This document shows, piece after piece, positions 7,901 through 17,277 of a DNA stretch of 64,000 nucleotides. Location of the stretch: positions 1-64,000 of the forward strand of contig NZ_KB907876.1 in NCBI RefSeq assembly GCF_000382245.1, in the 5' to 3' direction. The first letter of the stretch is position 1. Every line of letters starts with the position of its first letter. The notes beneath the pieces are model-generated. The model was not told where the DNA came from. It did not search any database and saw nothing but the letters and a program-made list of their open reading frames with translations. A program made the translations under genes and the position numbers. The DNA is from Kushneria aurantia DSM 21353 (GTDB lineage Bacteria > Pseudomonadota > Gammaproteobacteria > Pseudomonadales > Halomonadaceae).

Positions 7901-8383
7901 ATGCCCATTTTGCTGCCCATCGGCTTCTTTTTGTTGCTGGATCTGATTTCGATCTTTGTGCTGGGCCAACTGATTGGCGCCTGGGTGCTGCTGGTGATCG
8001 TGATCGCGGCCTTCATCGGCATTAACCTGGTACGCCGTCAGGGGCTGGACGCCTTTCGCAAGGCGCAGGCCAAAATGACCAGCGGCGAGTTCGCCAGTGA
8101 CGACCTGCGCCGCGGTGCCGCGATCATGCTGGCCGGTGTCCTGCTGTTGATGCCCGGCATACTGACCGACATCCTTGCCATATTCTGCCTGCTGCCCGTC
8201 TCCCGCAGCGCCCTGCTGGCACGTTTCGTAAAGGGCAACGAGCACGTTCAGCGCTATCGCCCGGGGCGTCATCAGCGTGGCGAAACCTTCGACCAGACGA
8301 CTTCGTCGACCCGCGAAGAGAGAAGCGATGGCGAAACCCTGGAAGGCGACTACATCGAACACCGCGACGATCGTCGCCAATAA
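7901..8383 (+). CDS. fxsA: FxsA family membrane protein
   Basis: Encodes 160 residues with four hydrophobic stretches (about 2-22, 25-45, 70-90 and 92-108) and a hydrophilic tail rich in charged residues. The N-terminal pattern, the EF..D..RRG..IM.AG.LL..PG..TD cluster and the length fit FxsA (YjeG), an inner-membrane protein that in E. coli relieves F-plasmid exclusion of phage T7; its cellular role is unknown. It commonly sits upstream of groES-groEL, as here. The ATG at 7901 is preceded by GGAG; an in-frame start at 7844 would overlap the MITE flank. Confidence 0.88.
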   Translation: MPILLPIGFFLLLDLISIFVLGQLIGAWVLLVIVIAAFIGINLVRRQGLDAFRKAQAKMTSGEFASDDLRRGAAIMLAGVLLLMPGILTDILAIFCLLPVSRSALLARFVKGNEHVQRYRPGRHQRGETFDQTTSSTREERSDGETLEGDYIEHRDDRRQ

Positions 8384-8432
8384 TCTCCCCGCAACCCTCA
8401 TCCACCCTTCCTGCCACGACATTGCCCACCCC

Positions 8433-8742
8433 GGATGGCGGGTGTACAACATCGTCGGGAACGATTTTGAACGCCGCGCAGCGGCGGCCCGGAGGGCACC
8501 CGCCAGGGATGGCGGGTGTACAACATCGTCGGGAACGATTTTGAACGCCGCGCAGCGGCGGCCCGTAGGGCACCCGCCAGGGATGGCGGGTGTACAACAT
8601 CGTCGGGAACGATTTTGAACGCCGCGCAGCGGCGGCCCGTAGGGCACCCGCCAGGGATGGCGGGTGTACAACATCGTCAGGAACGATTTTGAACGCCGCG
8701 CAGCGGCGGCCCGTAGGGCACCCGCCAGGGATGGCGGGTGTA
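8433..8742. repeat. Tandem array: four 74-bp palindromic units plus a partial fifth
   Basis: Four direct repeats of exactly 74 bp occupy 8433-8506, 8507-8580, 8581-8654 and 8655-8728, followed by the first 14 bases of a fifth. Units differ by only one base or so. Each unit junction forms a perfect stem CACCCGCC-AGGGAT-GGCGGGTG, and each unit contains a second hairpin GCCGC-GCA-GCGGC. The array fills the fxsA-groES gap. It resembles REP/BIME-type palindromic repeats; frames that read through it on either strand are artefacts. Confidence 0.9.
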
Positions 8743-8760
8743 AAATTTTCCCTCTCCCCC

Positions 8761-8789
8761 CTTGAAACAGCGCATTGAGCCCGCATTAA
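8761..8789 (+). promoter_or_regulatory. Candidate sigma-32 (heat-shock) promoter of groESL
   Basis: CTTGAAA at 8761-8767 is a perfect heat-shock -35 element, and CCCGCATTAA at 8780-8789 approximates the CCCCATNT -10 element, with 12 bases between. It lies 117 bases before groES and just after the repeat array. Confidence 0.6.
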
Positions 8790-8905
8790 TTCGCCACGTC
8801 GTGATATCGACCCTGACAGGCCGGCACAGCCGGAACCGGGTCCGCCCAATCCGGGTGGCGGGTGCCTCCGGCCCGTTCATGTAACCATTTAGGGAGAACG
8901 TGAAA

Positions 8906-9199
8906 ATGAACATTCGTCCTTTGCACGATCGTGTCGTCGTTCGTCGCGTGGAAGAAGAACAAAAGACCGCTGGCGGTATCGTGCTGCCGGGCAATGCGCA
9001 GGAAAAACCGACTCGTGGTGAAGTCATCGCCGTCGGCAAGGGCCGTATCCTTGAAAGTGGCGAAACCCGTCCGCTGGATGTGCAGGTCGGCGACAAGGTG
9101 ATCTTCAAGGAAGGCTTCGGCGTCGAGAAGCAGAAGGTCAACGGTGAAGAAGTGCTGATCATGAGCGAGTCCGACATCCTCGGCGTGCTCGAAGGCTGA
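8906..9199 (+). CDS. groES: Co-chaperonin GroES
   Basis: The 97-residue lid of the GroEL chamber. It begins [14 protein letters not shown], has the mobile loop [16 protein letters not shown] near residues 17-32, and ends in the usual ILGVLEG-like strand. I chose the ATG at 8906, with AGGGAG at a normal distance; a GTG two codons earlier is less likely. It forms an operon with groEL, 52 bases downstream. Confidence 0.98.
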   Translation: MNIRPLHDRVVVRRVEEEQKTAGGIVLPGNAQEKPTRGEVIAVGKGRILESGETRPLDVQVGDKVIFKEGFGVEKQKVNGEEVLIMSESDILGVLEG

Positions 9200-9224
9200 T
9201 ATTTCCTCTCATCTTTCTCACTAA

Positions 9225-10901
<1,677 letters not shown>

Positions 10902-10964
10902 GCCCCCTTCCCGCGTCCACCATGACCTCGCCACAAGGCGAAGGGCTCATGGGATAGACTGAGA

Positions 10965-10988
10965 GGCCCCGCTACGGCGGGGCCTTTT
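10965..10988 (+). terminator. Rho-independent terminator after groEL
   Basis: A perfect 8-bp stem (GGCCCCGC / GCGGGGCC) with a TACG tetraloop is followed by TTTT. Confidence 0.9.
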
Positions 10989-11032
10989 CACGTTCAAAAC
11001 AGGCTTCATTACCCAACAACAGGGACCCACGC

Positions 11033-11524
11033 ATGAGAATTACCGTACGCCCAGCCATGCCCGCCGATACCGCCACCATCCTGCGCTTCATTAACGAATT
11101 GGCGAGCTTTGAAAAGGCCGCCGATCAGGTGGTTGCCACCGAGGCCCGGCTTGCCAAATCCCTGTTCGGTGACGACGCCGTGGGCCATGCGCTGATCGCC
11201 GAGCGCGGCGGCGAAGCTATCGGTCATGCCATCTACTTCTTCAGCTACTCCACCTGGCTGGCCGGTCCTCAGCTGTGGCTGGAGGATCTTTACGTCACTC
11301 CGGCGGCGCGCGGCCAGGGCGCGGGACTGGTATTGATGCGCGAGGCTGCCGGCATTGCAGCAAAGCGCGGCTGTCTGAGGATGGACTGGCAAGTACTCGA
11401 CTGGAACACGGCAGCCATCGATTTCTACCGGGCAATTGGCGCGCAGGAGCGTAGCGAGTGGCTCGACTACCGACTGGAGGGCGAGGCGCTCAAGCGATTC
11501 GCTGAAGGCGTACACCGTGACTGA
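11033..11524 (+). CDS. GNAT family N-acetyltransferase
   Basis: A 163-residue single-domain acetyltransferase. The acetyl-CoA loop is LWLEDLYVTPAARGQGAGLVLM (R/QxxGxG/A pattern near 96-106), followed by MDWQVLDWNTAAIDFYRAIGAQ, the segment typical of the diamine (spermidine/spermine) acetyltransferase-like branch. A small-amine substrate is possible but unproven. The 3' end overlaps the trmJ start by eight bases, so the genes are translated together. Confidence 0.82.
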   Translation: MRITVRPAMPADTATILRFINELASFEKAADQVVATEARLAKSLFGDDAVGHALIAERGGEAIGHAIYFFSYSTWLAGPQLWLEDLYVTPAARGQGAGLVLMREAAGIAAKRGCLRMDWQVLDWNTAAIDFYRAIGAQERSEWLDYRLEGEALKRFAEGVHRD

Positions 11525-12272
11525 AGCGCATGATGCTCTCGACAACATCCGCATCGTGCTGGTGCAGACCTGGCACCCCGGCAACATCGGCGCCGCCGCC
11601 CGCGCGATGCGCACCATGGGGCTGTCCGGACTGACGCTGGTCGCGCCGCGACAGTTCCCCGATGCCGAGGCGACGCGCATGGCAGCCGGCGGTGAAATAC
11701 TGCTGGAACGGGCCCGAGTGGTCGCAGGGCTCGACGAGGCGGTCGCCGACTGCGGCGCGGTGGTGGGGCTTTCGGCACGGCTGCGCGGGCTGGCACTACC
11801 CTGCTTCGAGGAGTCCGACGAGATGGCCCGCGAGCTAATCGCGCTGGCGCGCGAGATGCCGGTGGCGCTGGTGTTCGGCCGCGAACGCTCGGGACTGACC
11901 AACGACGAGATCGCCTGCTGCACGCATCAGCTGAGCCTGCCGGCCAACCCGGACTATCCGGTACTCAACCTCGCCCAGGCGGTGCAGGTGTGCGCCCATG
12001 AACTGTTTCGCGCTCATCGGCGTCAGCACGATACGACCGCTACCTTGCCGGGCAGCACGAACTCAAAAGCGCTACCGCCCAGCCGTGAACAGATGCAGCA
12101 TTTTCAACAGGCGCTGGCGGAGGCGCTCGGCGAGGCCGGCTTTCTCAACCAGCCTCACGCCCGCACCCTCGAACGGCTGCAGCACTTCTATCAGCGCGCC
12201 GCGCCGAGCCGCAAGGAGCTGTCGCTGCTGACCGGCGCCCTGAAGGCACTGCGCAATGGAAAATCATCCTGA
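11517..12272 (+). CDS. trmJ: tRNA (cytidine/uridine-2'-O-)-methyltransferase TrmJ
   Basis: A SPOUT methyltransferase (251 residues) that methylates the ribose of nucleotide 32 in tRNA anticodon loops. It shows the TrmJ/TrmH features: IRIVLVQTWHPGNIGAAARAM at the N-terminus, the motif 2 segment VALVFGRERSGLTNDE near 117-132, and the knot motif 3 LSLPANPDYPVLNLAQAVQV near 140-160. The GTG at 11517 overlaps the stop of the acetyltransferase gene. The C-terminal extension of about 80 residues is the dimer-stabilising tail seen in TrmJ. Confidence 0.92.
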   Translation: MTEAHDALDNIRIVLVQTWHPGNIGAAARAMRTMGLSGLTLVAPRQFPDAEATRMAAGGEILLERARVVAGLDEAVADCGAVVGLSARLRGLALPCFEESDEMARELIALAREMPVALVFGRERSGLTNDEIACCTHQLSLPANPDYPVLNLAQAVQVCAHELFRAHRRQHDTTATLPGSTNSKALPPSREQMQHFQQALAEALGEAGFLNQPHARTLERLQHFYQRAAPSRKELSLLTGALKALRNGKSS

Positions 12273-12275
12273 AGC

Positions 12276-12968
12276 TCAGCCGCTCACCCGCGGCGCGTTA
12301 CGCGCCATGCCATCGAACAGGTCGAGCATGCGCTCATGCCAGCCGTGCGCCGCGTCGCCCTCCTCGAGTAGCGGCTGCGGGCGTACCACACGCGGCAGCA
12401 TGAACATGCCGAAGGCGAGGTAGTCGGCGCCGCCCGGACGCTCGCCGTCGATGAAGGGCGCATCTTCCAGCTGAGCGCGCAGCGGCTTGAGCGCCGCGTC
12501 GAGCAGTCGCGCCCCCTCCTGCGCGTCCTGAAAATCCTCCAGCCGGCTACCGAGGCGTTGCTCGCGGCTTTCGCGGAAATAGTCGCGGTCCTTCGGATCG
12601 ATGGCGGCGAACACATCGAGAATGGCGATCTTCATGATGGCTGGCGCCAGCGCACCCTCCGCCCAGTGTTTGATAAAACGGGCGCGACGCTGTGCTTCAC
12701 CCTCTCCCAAAAGGCTCACAACGGGGTACTTGTCATCCAGCCACGCCATGATATCGAAACTGTCGACGATCACCTCGTCATCCTCGTCGACCAGCACCGG
12801 CACCTTCTGCTGGCCGGAAAAGGCGATCGCCTGCTTGTCGGTGAAATGCCAGGCGCGGGTCTCGGCCTCGAGCCCCTTATGGGCCAGCGCCAGACGCACG
12901 CGCCAGCAAAAGGGAGAAAAGCGCAGGCGCTGATCCGCCCCGCACAGGTCAAACATGGTGCGTGTCAT
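12276..12968 (-). CDS. Glutathione S-transferase family protein
   Basis: Encodes 230 residues: an N-terminal thioredoxin-like domain (1-80) with SPFCWRVRLALAHKG and the KVPVLVDEDDEVIVDSFDI glutathione-contact region, then an all-helical domain with FIDGERPGGADY. The SPFCWRV motif suggests a cysteine-type (omega/beta-like) enzyme. The substrate is unknown. I chose the ATG at 12968, with AGGAG upstream. The gene is convergent with trmJ, only three bases apart. Confidence 0.88.
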   Translation of the reverse strand: MTRTMFDLCGADQRLRFSPFCWRVRLALAHKGLEAETRAWHFTDKQAIAFSGQQKVPVLVDEDDEVIVDSFDIMAWLDDKYPVVSLLGEGEAQRRARFIKHWAEGALAPAIMKIAILDVFAAIDPKDRDYFRESREQRLGSRLEDFQDAQEGARLLDAALKPLRAQLEDAPFIDGERPGGADYLAFGMFMLPRVVRPQPLLEEGDAAHGWHERMLDLFDGMARNAPRVSG

Positions 12969-13143
12969 TGCAGCTCCTGATATCGGTTCGAACGGCACAG
13001 GGCAACGACCCTGCCGATGCCACCACTATAGCAGCCGGCCTGCGCTTTCACCGCCCTCTTCAGCGCCGCCCCGACGGTGAAAAATGCCTTGTCGTGCTAG
13101 ACTTTGCTCCTTTCGTGACCGACCCGTGGGAGCCACCAGCAAC

Positions 13144-14709
13144 ATGTCGATCGATGATCTCCATCTCAACCTTCGCAACCTCGAGCCGGAGGATTATCCC
13201 AGGCTCAAGGCCCTGATGGACGCTGTGTACAACGACATCGGCGGGGCGTGGGAGAAACACACCATCGATCGCCTGATCGCCGAGTTTCCCGACGGCCAGA
13301 TCCTGATCGAAGATGACGACCGCATCGTCGGCATCGCGCTTACCGTGCTGGTGGATTACGAAACCTTCTCCAATCCGCACAAGTACGACGACCTGATCGG
13401 CAACCGCGAGATCATTCTCAATAACGCCGAGGGCGATGCACTCTACGGTCTGGATGTGCTGATCGATCCGGCCTACCGCGGCTATCGGCTGGGCCGGCGC
13501 CTCTACGAGGCGCGCAAGGATCTGTGTCGCTCGATGAATCTGCGCGCCATTCTCGCCGGCGGCCGCATCCCCAACTACTACGAGCACGCCGACGAGCTGT
13601 CGCCCACCGAATACATCGAGCAGGTGTCGCGCAAGGAGATCCACGACCCGATTCTCTCCTTTCAGTTGGCCAACGACTTTCTCGTCAAACGCCTTTTGAA
13701 GAAGTACCTGCCCGAAGACGAGCGCTCCCAGGGCTATGCCACCCTGCTGGAGTGGAACAACATCCTCTATGAGCCGGTCGAGCGGGTGCTTCACTCGCGC
13801 AAGACCCAGGTGCGCGTCGGCGCCGTGCAGTGGCAGATGCGCGAGTTCGCCTCGGTCGAGCAGGTGCTGCAGCAGGTGGAGTTCTACGTCGATGCCATGG
13901 CCGACTATCAGAGCGACTTCGCCGTCTTTCCCGAGCTTTTCAATACGCCGCTGATGGCGCTCACCGACCAGTCGGATCAGCGAAAGGCGATCCACTTTCT
14001 GGCCGGCTTCACCGAGCGTTTTCGTGCCGAAATCTCGCGCATGGCGGTCTCCTACAACATCAACATCATCGCCGGCTCGATGGTCGAGGAGGATGACGAA
14101 GAGCGCCTCTACAACGTCTCTTATCTGTGCCACCGCGACGGCAGCGTCGAGCGTCAGGCCAAGCTGCATATCACCCCCCAGGAGCGGCGCGACTGGATCG
14201 TCGAGGGCGGCGACGAACTGCAGGTGTTCGAGACCGACGCCGGGCGGATCGGCATCCTGATCTGCTACGACGTCGAATTTCCCGAACTGCCGCGGCTGCT
14301 CGCCGAGCAGGACATGGATATTCTGTTCGTGCCCTTCTGGACCGACACCAAGAACAGCTATCTGCGGGTGCGTCACTGCAGCCAGGCGCGCGCCATCGAG
14401 AACGAGTGCTACGTGGTGGCCTGCGGTAGCGTCGGCAACGTGCCGTCGATCGAGAACCTCGACATTCAATACGCCCAGTCATCGGTGTTTTCACCCTCCG
14501 ACTTCGCCTTCCCCCACGACGCCGTGATGTCGGAGACGACCCCCAACACCGAGATGGTGATGTTCTCCGATCTCGACCTGACCCGGCTGCGGATCGTGCG
14601 CAGCGAAGGCTCGGTCACCAATCTCAAGGACCGGCGCAAGGACCTGTTCGATCTGCGCTGGCGCGACTGGTCGTGGAAGTCCGGCGCCTCCAGCCAGGAT
14701 AGTGTCTGA
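13144..14709 (+). CDS. GNAT acetyltransferase-nitrilase fusion (carbon-nitrogen hydrolase)
   Basis: A 521-residue two-domain protein. Residues 1-180 are a GNAT domain with LYGLDVLIDPAYRGYRLGRRLYEARKDL; residues 215-500 are a nitrilase-superfamily amidase with the full catalytic triad E264 (FPELF), K340 (AKLHITPQE) and C374 (ICYDVEFPE). This fusion is a known family in proteobacteria; the substrate is not established, and coupled amide hydrolysis and acetyl transfer is only inferred. The ATG at 13144 follows GGGAG; the upstream frame to 13084 is not conserved. mtfA follows 24 bases downstream. Confidence 0.9.
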   Translation: MSIDDLHLNLRNLEPEDYPRLKALMDAVYNDIGGAWEKHTIDRLIAEFPDGQILIEDDDRIVGIALTVLVDYETFSNPHKYDDLIGNREIILNNAEGDALYGLDVLIDPAYRGYRLGRRLYEARKDLCRSMNLRAILAGGRIPNYYEHADELSPTEYIEQVSRKEIHDPILSFQLANDFLVKRLLKKYLPEDERSQGYATLLEWNNILYEPVERVLHSRKTQVRVGAVQWQMREFASVEQVLQQVEFYVDAMADYQSDFAVFPELFNTPLMALTDQSDQRKAIHFLAGFTERFRAEISRMAVSYNINIIAGSMVEEDDEERLYNVSYLCHRDGSVERQAKLHITPQERRDWIVEGGDELQVFETDAGRIGILICYDVEFPELPRLLAEQDMDILFVPFWTDTKNSYLRVRHCSQARAIENECYVVACGSVGNVPSIENLDIQYAQSSVFSPSDFAFPHDAVMSETTPNTEMVMFSDLDLTRLRIVRSEGSVTNLKDRRKDLFDLRWRDWSWKSGASSQDSV

Positions 14710-14733
14710 AACCGATAGCGAAGGCAGGAGCTG

Positions 14734-15522
14734 ATGGGCTGGTGGCAGGAGCAAAAATGGCAGCGCTGGCGCAAGCGCCATCCGCTGCCTCTCGAGGCCT
14801 GGCAGCGTGCGCAGGTGCGACTGCCGATCATCGACGGGCTGAGCGATGCGCAGCTCGAGCGGCTGGGCGAGCGCAGCTGGCGACTGGTTCATGCGTTGCG
14901 CATCGTGCTGCCCGAGGGGGTCGAGTGGTCGGACGAGAACCGGCTGGTACTGATGGCGCAGATCGCCCTGATGACGCTGGCCTGGCCGGAGCAGCGCGCA
15001 CGCCGGGCGCTGCTCGACGTGCGCGAGATTATCCTGGTGCCCGGCGCCTTTCGCCGCCACGTAGAGGAGATGGACGACGCCGGCGTGATGCACGAGTTCG
15101 AGGATGAGCGTGCCGGCGAGACCTCCTGGCACGGCCCGGTGGCACTGTCGCTCGAGGAGCTGGAAGCCAATGGTGACTGGCACGGCACCAATGTCGTGAT
15201 TCACGAATTCGCTCACAAGCTCGACATGACCGGCGACATGACGGTCAACGGCATGCCCGGCCTGCACGGCGACATCACATCAAGAGAGTGGTACGACACC
15301 TTCATGCAATGCTGGCAGGCGCTGCAGGAGAGTCTCGAACGCGGTGAAGAGCCGCCCATCGACGACTATGCGGCGACCCATCCGGCGGAGTTTTTCGCCG
15401 TGATCTGCGAGTACTTTTTTACCGCGCCGGATATCCTCGATAACGTCTGGCCCGATCTCTACACCCTGCTGGTGCGCTATTTCGATCAGGACCCGCTGAG
15501 ACGACTGCCCAGGGCTTGTTGA
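14734..15522 (+). CDS. mtfA: Zinc-dependent peptidase MtfA (M90)
   Basis: This cytosolic metallopeptidase (262 residues) in E. coli binds the glucose repressor Mlc and so affects ptsG expression. The zinc motif HEFAHKLD gives H157, E158 and H161, and the downstream ATHPAEFFAVICEYFF supplies the third ligand glutamate. Length matches E. coli MtfA. Its 3' end overlaps the end of the convergent LysR gene by 37 bp. Confidence 0.93.
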   Translation: MGWWQEQKWQRWRKRHPLPLEAWQRAQVRLPIIDGLSDAQLERLGERSWRLVHALRIVLPEGVEWSDENRLVLMAQIALMTLAWPEQRARRALLDVREIILVPGAFRRHVEEMDDAGVMHEFEDERAGETSWHGPVALSLEELEANGDWHGTNVVIHEFAHKLDMTGDMTVNGMPGLHGDITSREWYDTFMQCWQALQESLERGEEPPIDDYAATHPAEFFAVICEYFFTAPDILDNVWPDLYTLLVRYFDQDPLRRLPRAC

Positions 15523-16397
15523 ACAGCCGGCTCATCCGCCTCGGCAACCAGCCACTGCCACAGGGTTGACGCCGACGCCGACAGTGCGCGCCCGCGCGGA
15601 TGCACCAGCCAGAACGCCTCAGAGGCGGCGATCGAACCTTCAAAGGGGGCCACCAGCGCCTGGCTATCTTCGGTCAGCCGACGCTGCGCCAGTGCCACAC
15701 CACAGCCGCTGGCCGCCAACCGCAGCGTCATGATGCGGGTATCGCACACCAGCCGGCGAGCGCGATGTTCGACCCCGTCGGCACCGAAAGCGCGCAGCCA
15801 CGCCGGCCAGCCGGTGGTAAAACCGGTGGCGTGCAGCAGCGTCTCGCCGGCCAGATCGTCGATATGTTTCAAACGTCGGGCCAGTGCCGGAGCGCACAGC
15901 GGCGACAGCTCCTCCCGGCCCAGCGAATGGCCTTCAACCTCCGGCCAGTCGCCGACGCCATAGCGAATCTCCAGGTCGGCATCGACACCGCCGAACTGCT
16001 GCGACCAGATGGCAGTGACGATGTGAACCTCGATATCCGGATAGCGCTGATGGAAACGACACAGCCGTTGCGCCAGCCAGTACTGCTGGACGCCGGGCGT
16101 GGCGCGCAGCGTCACCGAGGCACGCCCGTCCGGCCCGAACACCTCGGCGGTGCCCTGAGCCAGCCGCATGAAAGCCTCCTGCACGCTGGGCAGCCAGGCA
16201 CGTCCGGCATCGCTCAACGACAGACTGCGGGGGTGGCGAATAAACAGCGACTGACCGACGCGCGCCTCCAGCAGCCGAATGCGCTGGCTGATCGCCGCCT
16301 GCGACACCCCCAGCTCCTCGCCGGCGGCGGTAAAATTGAGATGGCGGGCGGAGGCTTCAAAGGCCTGCATCCAGGCCAGCGGCGGCAGTGTGCTCAC
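15486..16397 (-). CDS. LysR-type transcriptional regulator (GcvA-like)
   Basis: The 303-residue protein has an N-terminal winged helix-turn-helix (FEASARHLNFTAAGEELGVSQAAISQRIRLLE near 12-43) and a periplasmic-binding-like effector domain (about 88-300). The LPPLxWMQAFEASARHLNFT opening is the GcvA-like subgroup. I chose the GTG at 16397, with GGAG eight bases upstream; the longer frame to 16424 has no ribosome-binding site. It is divergent from the VTT-domain gene, 170 bases away, its most likely target besides itself. Effector unknown. Confidence 0.88.
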   Translation of the reverse strand: MSTLPPLAWMQAFEASARHLNFTAAGEELGVSQAAISQRIRLLEARVGQSLFIRHPRSLSLSDAGRAWLPSVQEAFMRLAQGTAEVFGPDGRASVTLRATPGVQQYWLAQRLCRFHQRYPDIEVHIVTAIWSQQFGGVDADLEIRYGVGDWPEVEGHSLGREELSPLCAPALARRLKHIDDLAGETLLHATGFTTGWPAWLRAFGADGVEHRARRLVCDTRIMTLRLAASGCGVALAQRRLTEDSQALVAPFEGSIAASEAFWLVHPRGRALSASASTLWQWLVAEADEPAVQQALGSRLSGS

Positions 16398-16566
16398 TCG
16401 GCTCTCCAGAGATGGATGAATCACAATTCGGTACAGAACACGGCGGTAACGACGTTGAGGCTACAAAAATTCGACATTTTGATGACAGGCGCTGTTGAAG
16501 CCCCTTGATGGCCTCTCTAGACTCAAGGACCCTCGAATCTGTTGTCTCTGCTATGGAAAGCGCTCG

Positions 16567-17244
16567 ATGAATCGCCGTCTCTGGCTTGTCATTATCGTCA
16601 TCACCCTCATGGCGGCACTGGGTGGCTTCTGGCAGTGGCTGGTTATGGGCGACAGCCTCAACGCCGAAAAGCTGGAGCAACTGCTGAGCGAAACCATCAG
16701 TCTGCGCCACACCTGGTGGGCACCGCCGCTGCTGATGGTCATCTACCCGGTCGGTAGTCTAGTGCTCTTCCCACTAACGATTCTGGTGGGCGCCACCGGC
16801 CTGATCTTCGGGCCCTGGTGGGGGCTTTTTTACGCCGTAGCGGGCACCATGGTTGCCTCCAGCGCCACCTGGCTGCTGGGACGAATGCTGGGCCGCGACC
16901 TGCTGGAGAAATATGGCGGCGAGCGCATTCGCAAGCTTGCCGACAGCATCTCGCGTTACGGCATTCGCACCATGATCCTTTTCAACCTTTTACCCCTGGC
17001 GCCCTTTACCTTCACCAACATGATCGCCGGCGCCGCGCGCATGCCCTACGCCACCTACATGATCGGCTCGCTGATCGGCATTCTGCCGGGACTGGCAGCG
17101 GTCACCATCGCCGGCAGCCGTCTCGGCGAGCTGCTGCGCAGCCGCAGCATGGGCGATCTGCTGTGGCTGGGAGTGGCGATAGCGGCGGTTATCGGCCTTG
17201 CAGCGCTGACGCGCTGGATCATGTCGCGCCGTCAGCGCCTTTAG
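16567..17244 (+). CDS. TVP38/TMEM64 (VTT-domain, DedA-superfamily) membrane protein
   Basis: Encodes 225 residues with about five to six transmembrane segments. The VTT core is visible: PLTILVGATGLIFGPWWGLF...GTMVASSATWLLGRMLGRDLLE, then RYGIRTMILFNLLPLAPFTF and NMIAGAARMPYATYMIGSLIG. Relatives act as lipid scramblases or in membrane homeostasis; the substrate here is unknown. The ATG at 16567 has GGAAAG upstream. The longer frame starting 16495 has no such site. Confidence 0.88.
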   Translation: MNRRLWLVIIVITLMAALGGFWQWLVMGDSLNAEKLEQLLSETISLRHTWWAPPLLMVIYPVGSLVLFPLTILVGATGLIFGPWWGLFYAVAGTMVASSATWLLGRMLGRDLLEKYGGERIRKLADSISRYGIRTMILFNLLPLAPFTFTNMIAGAARMPYATYMIGSLIGILPGLAAVTIAGSRLGELLRSRSMGDLLWLGVAIAAVIGLAALTRWIMSRRQRL

Positions 17245-17277
17245 ACCAGAGTGCCTGCACTCGACCGGGCAGAGCGT

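Noticed and set aside
8433-8742. CRISPR array
   Set aside because: The whole 74-bp unit repeats without unique spacers, and no cas genes are present.
8124-8849. Long minus-strand frame of 241 codons with repeated HPPSLAGAL-type peptide
   Set aside because: It simply translates the 74-bp tandem DNA repeats; 74 is not a multiple of three, so the repeat cycles through frames, and there is no start signal.
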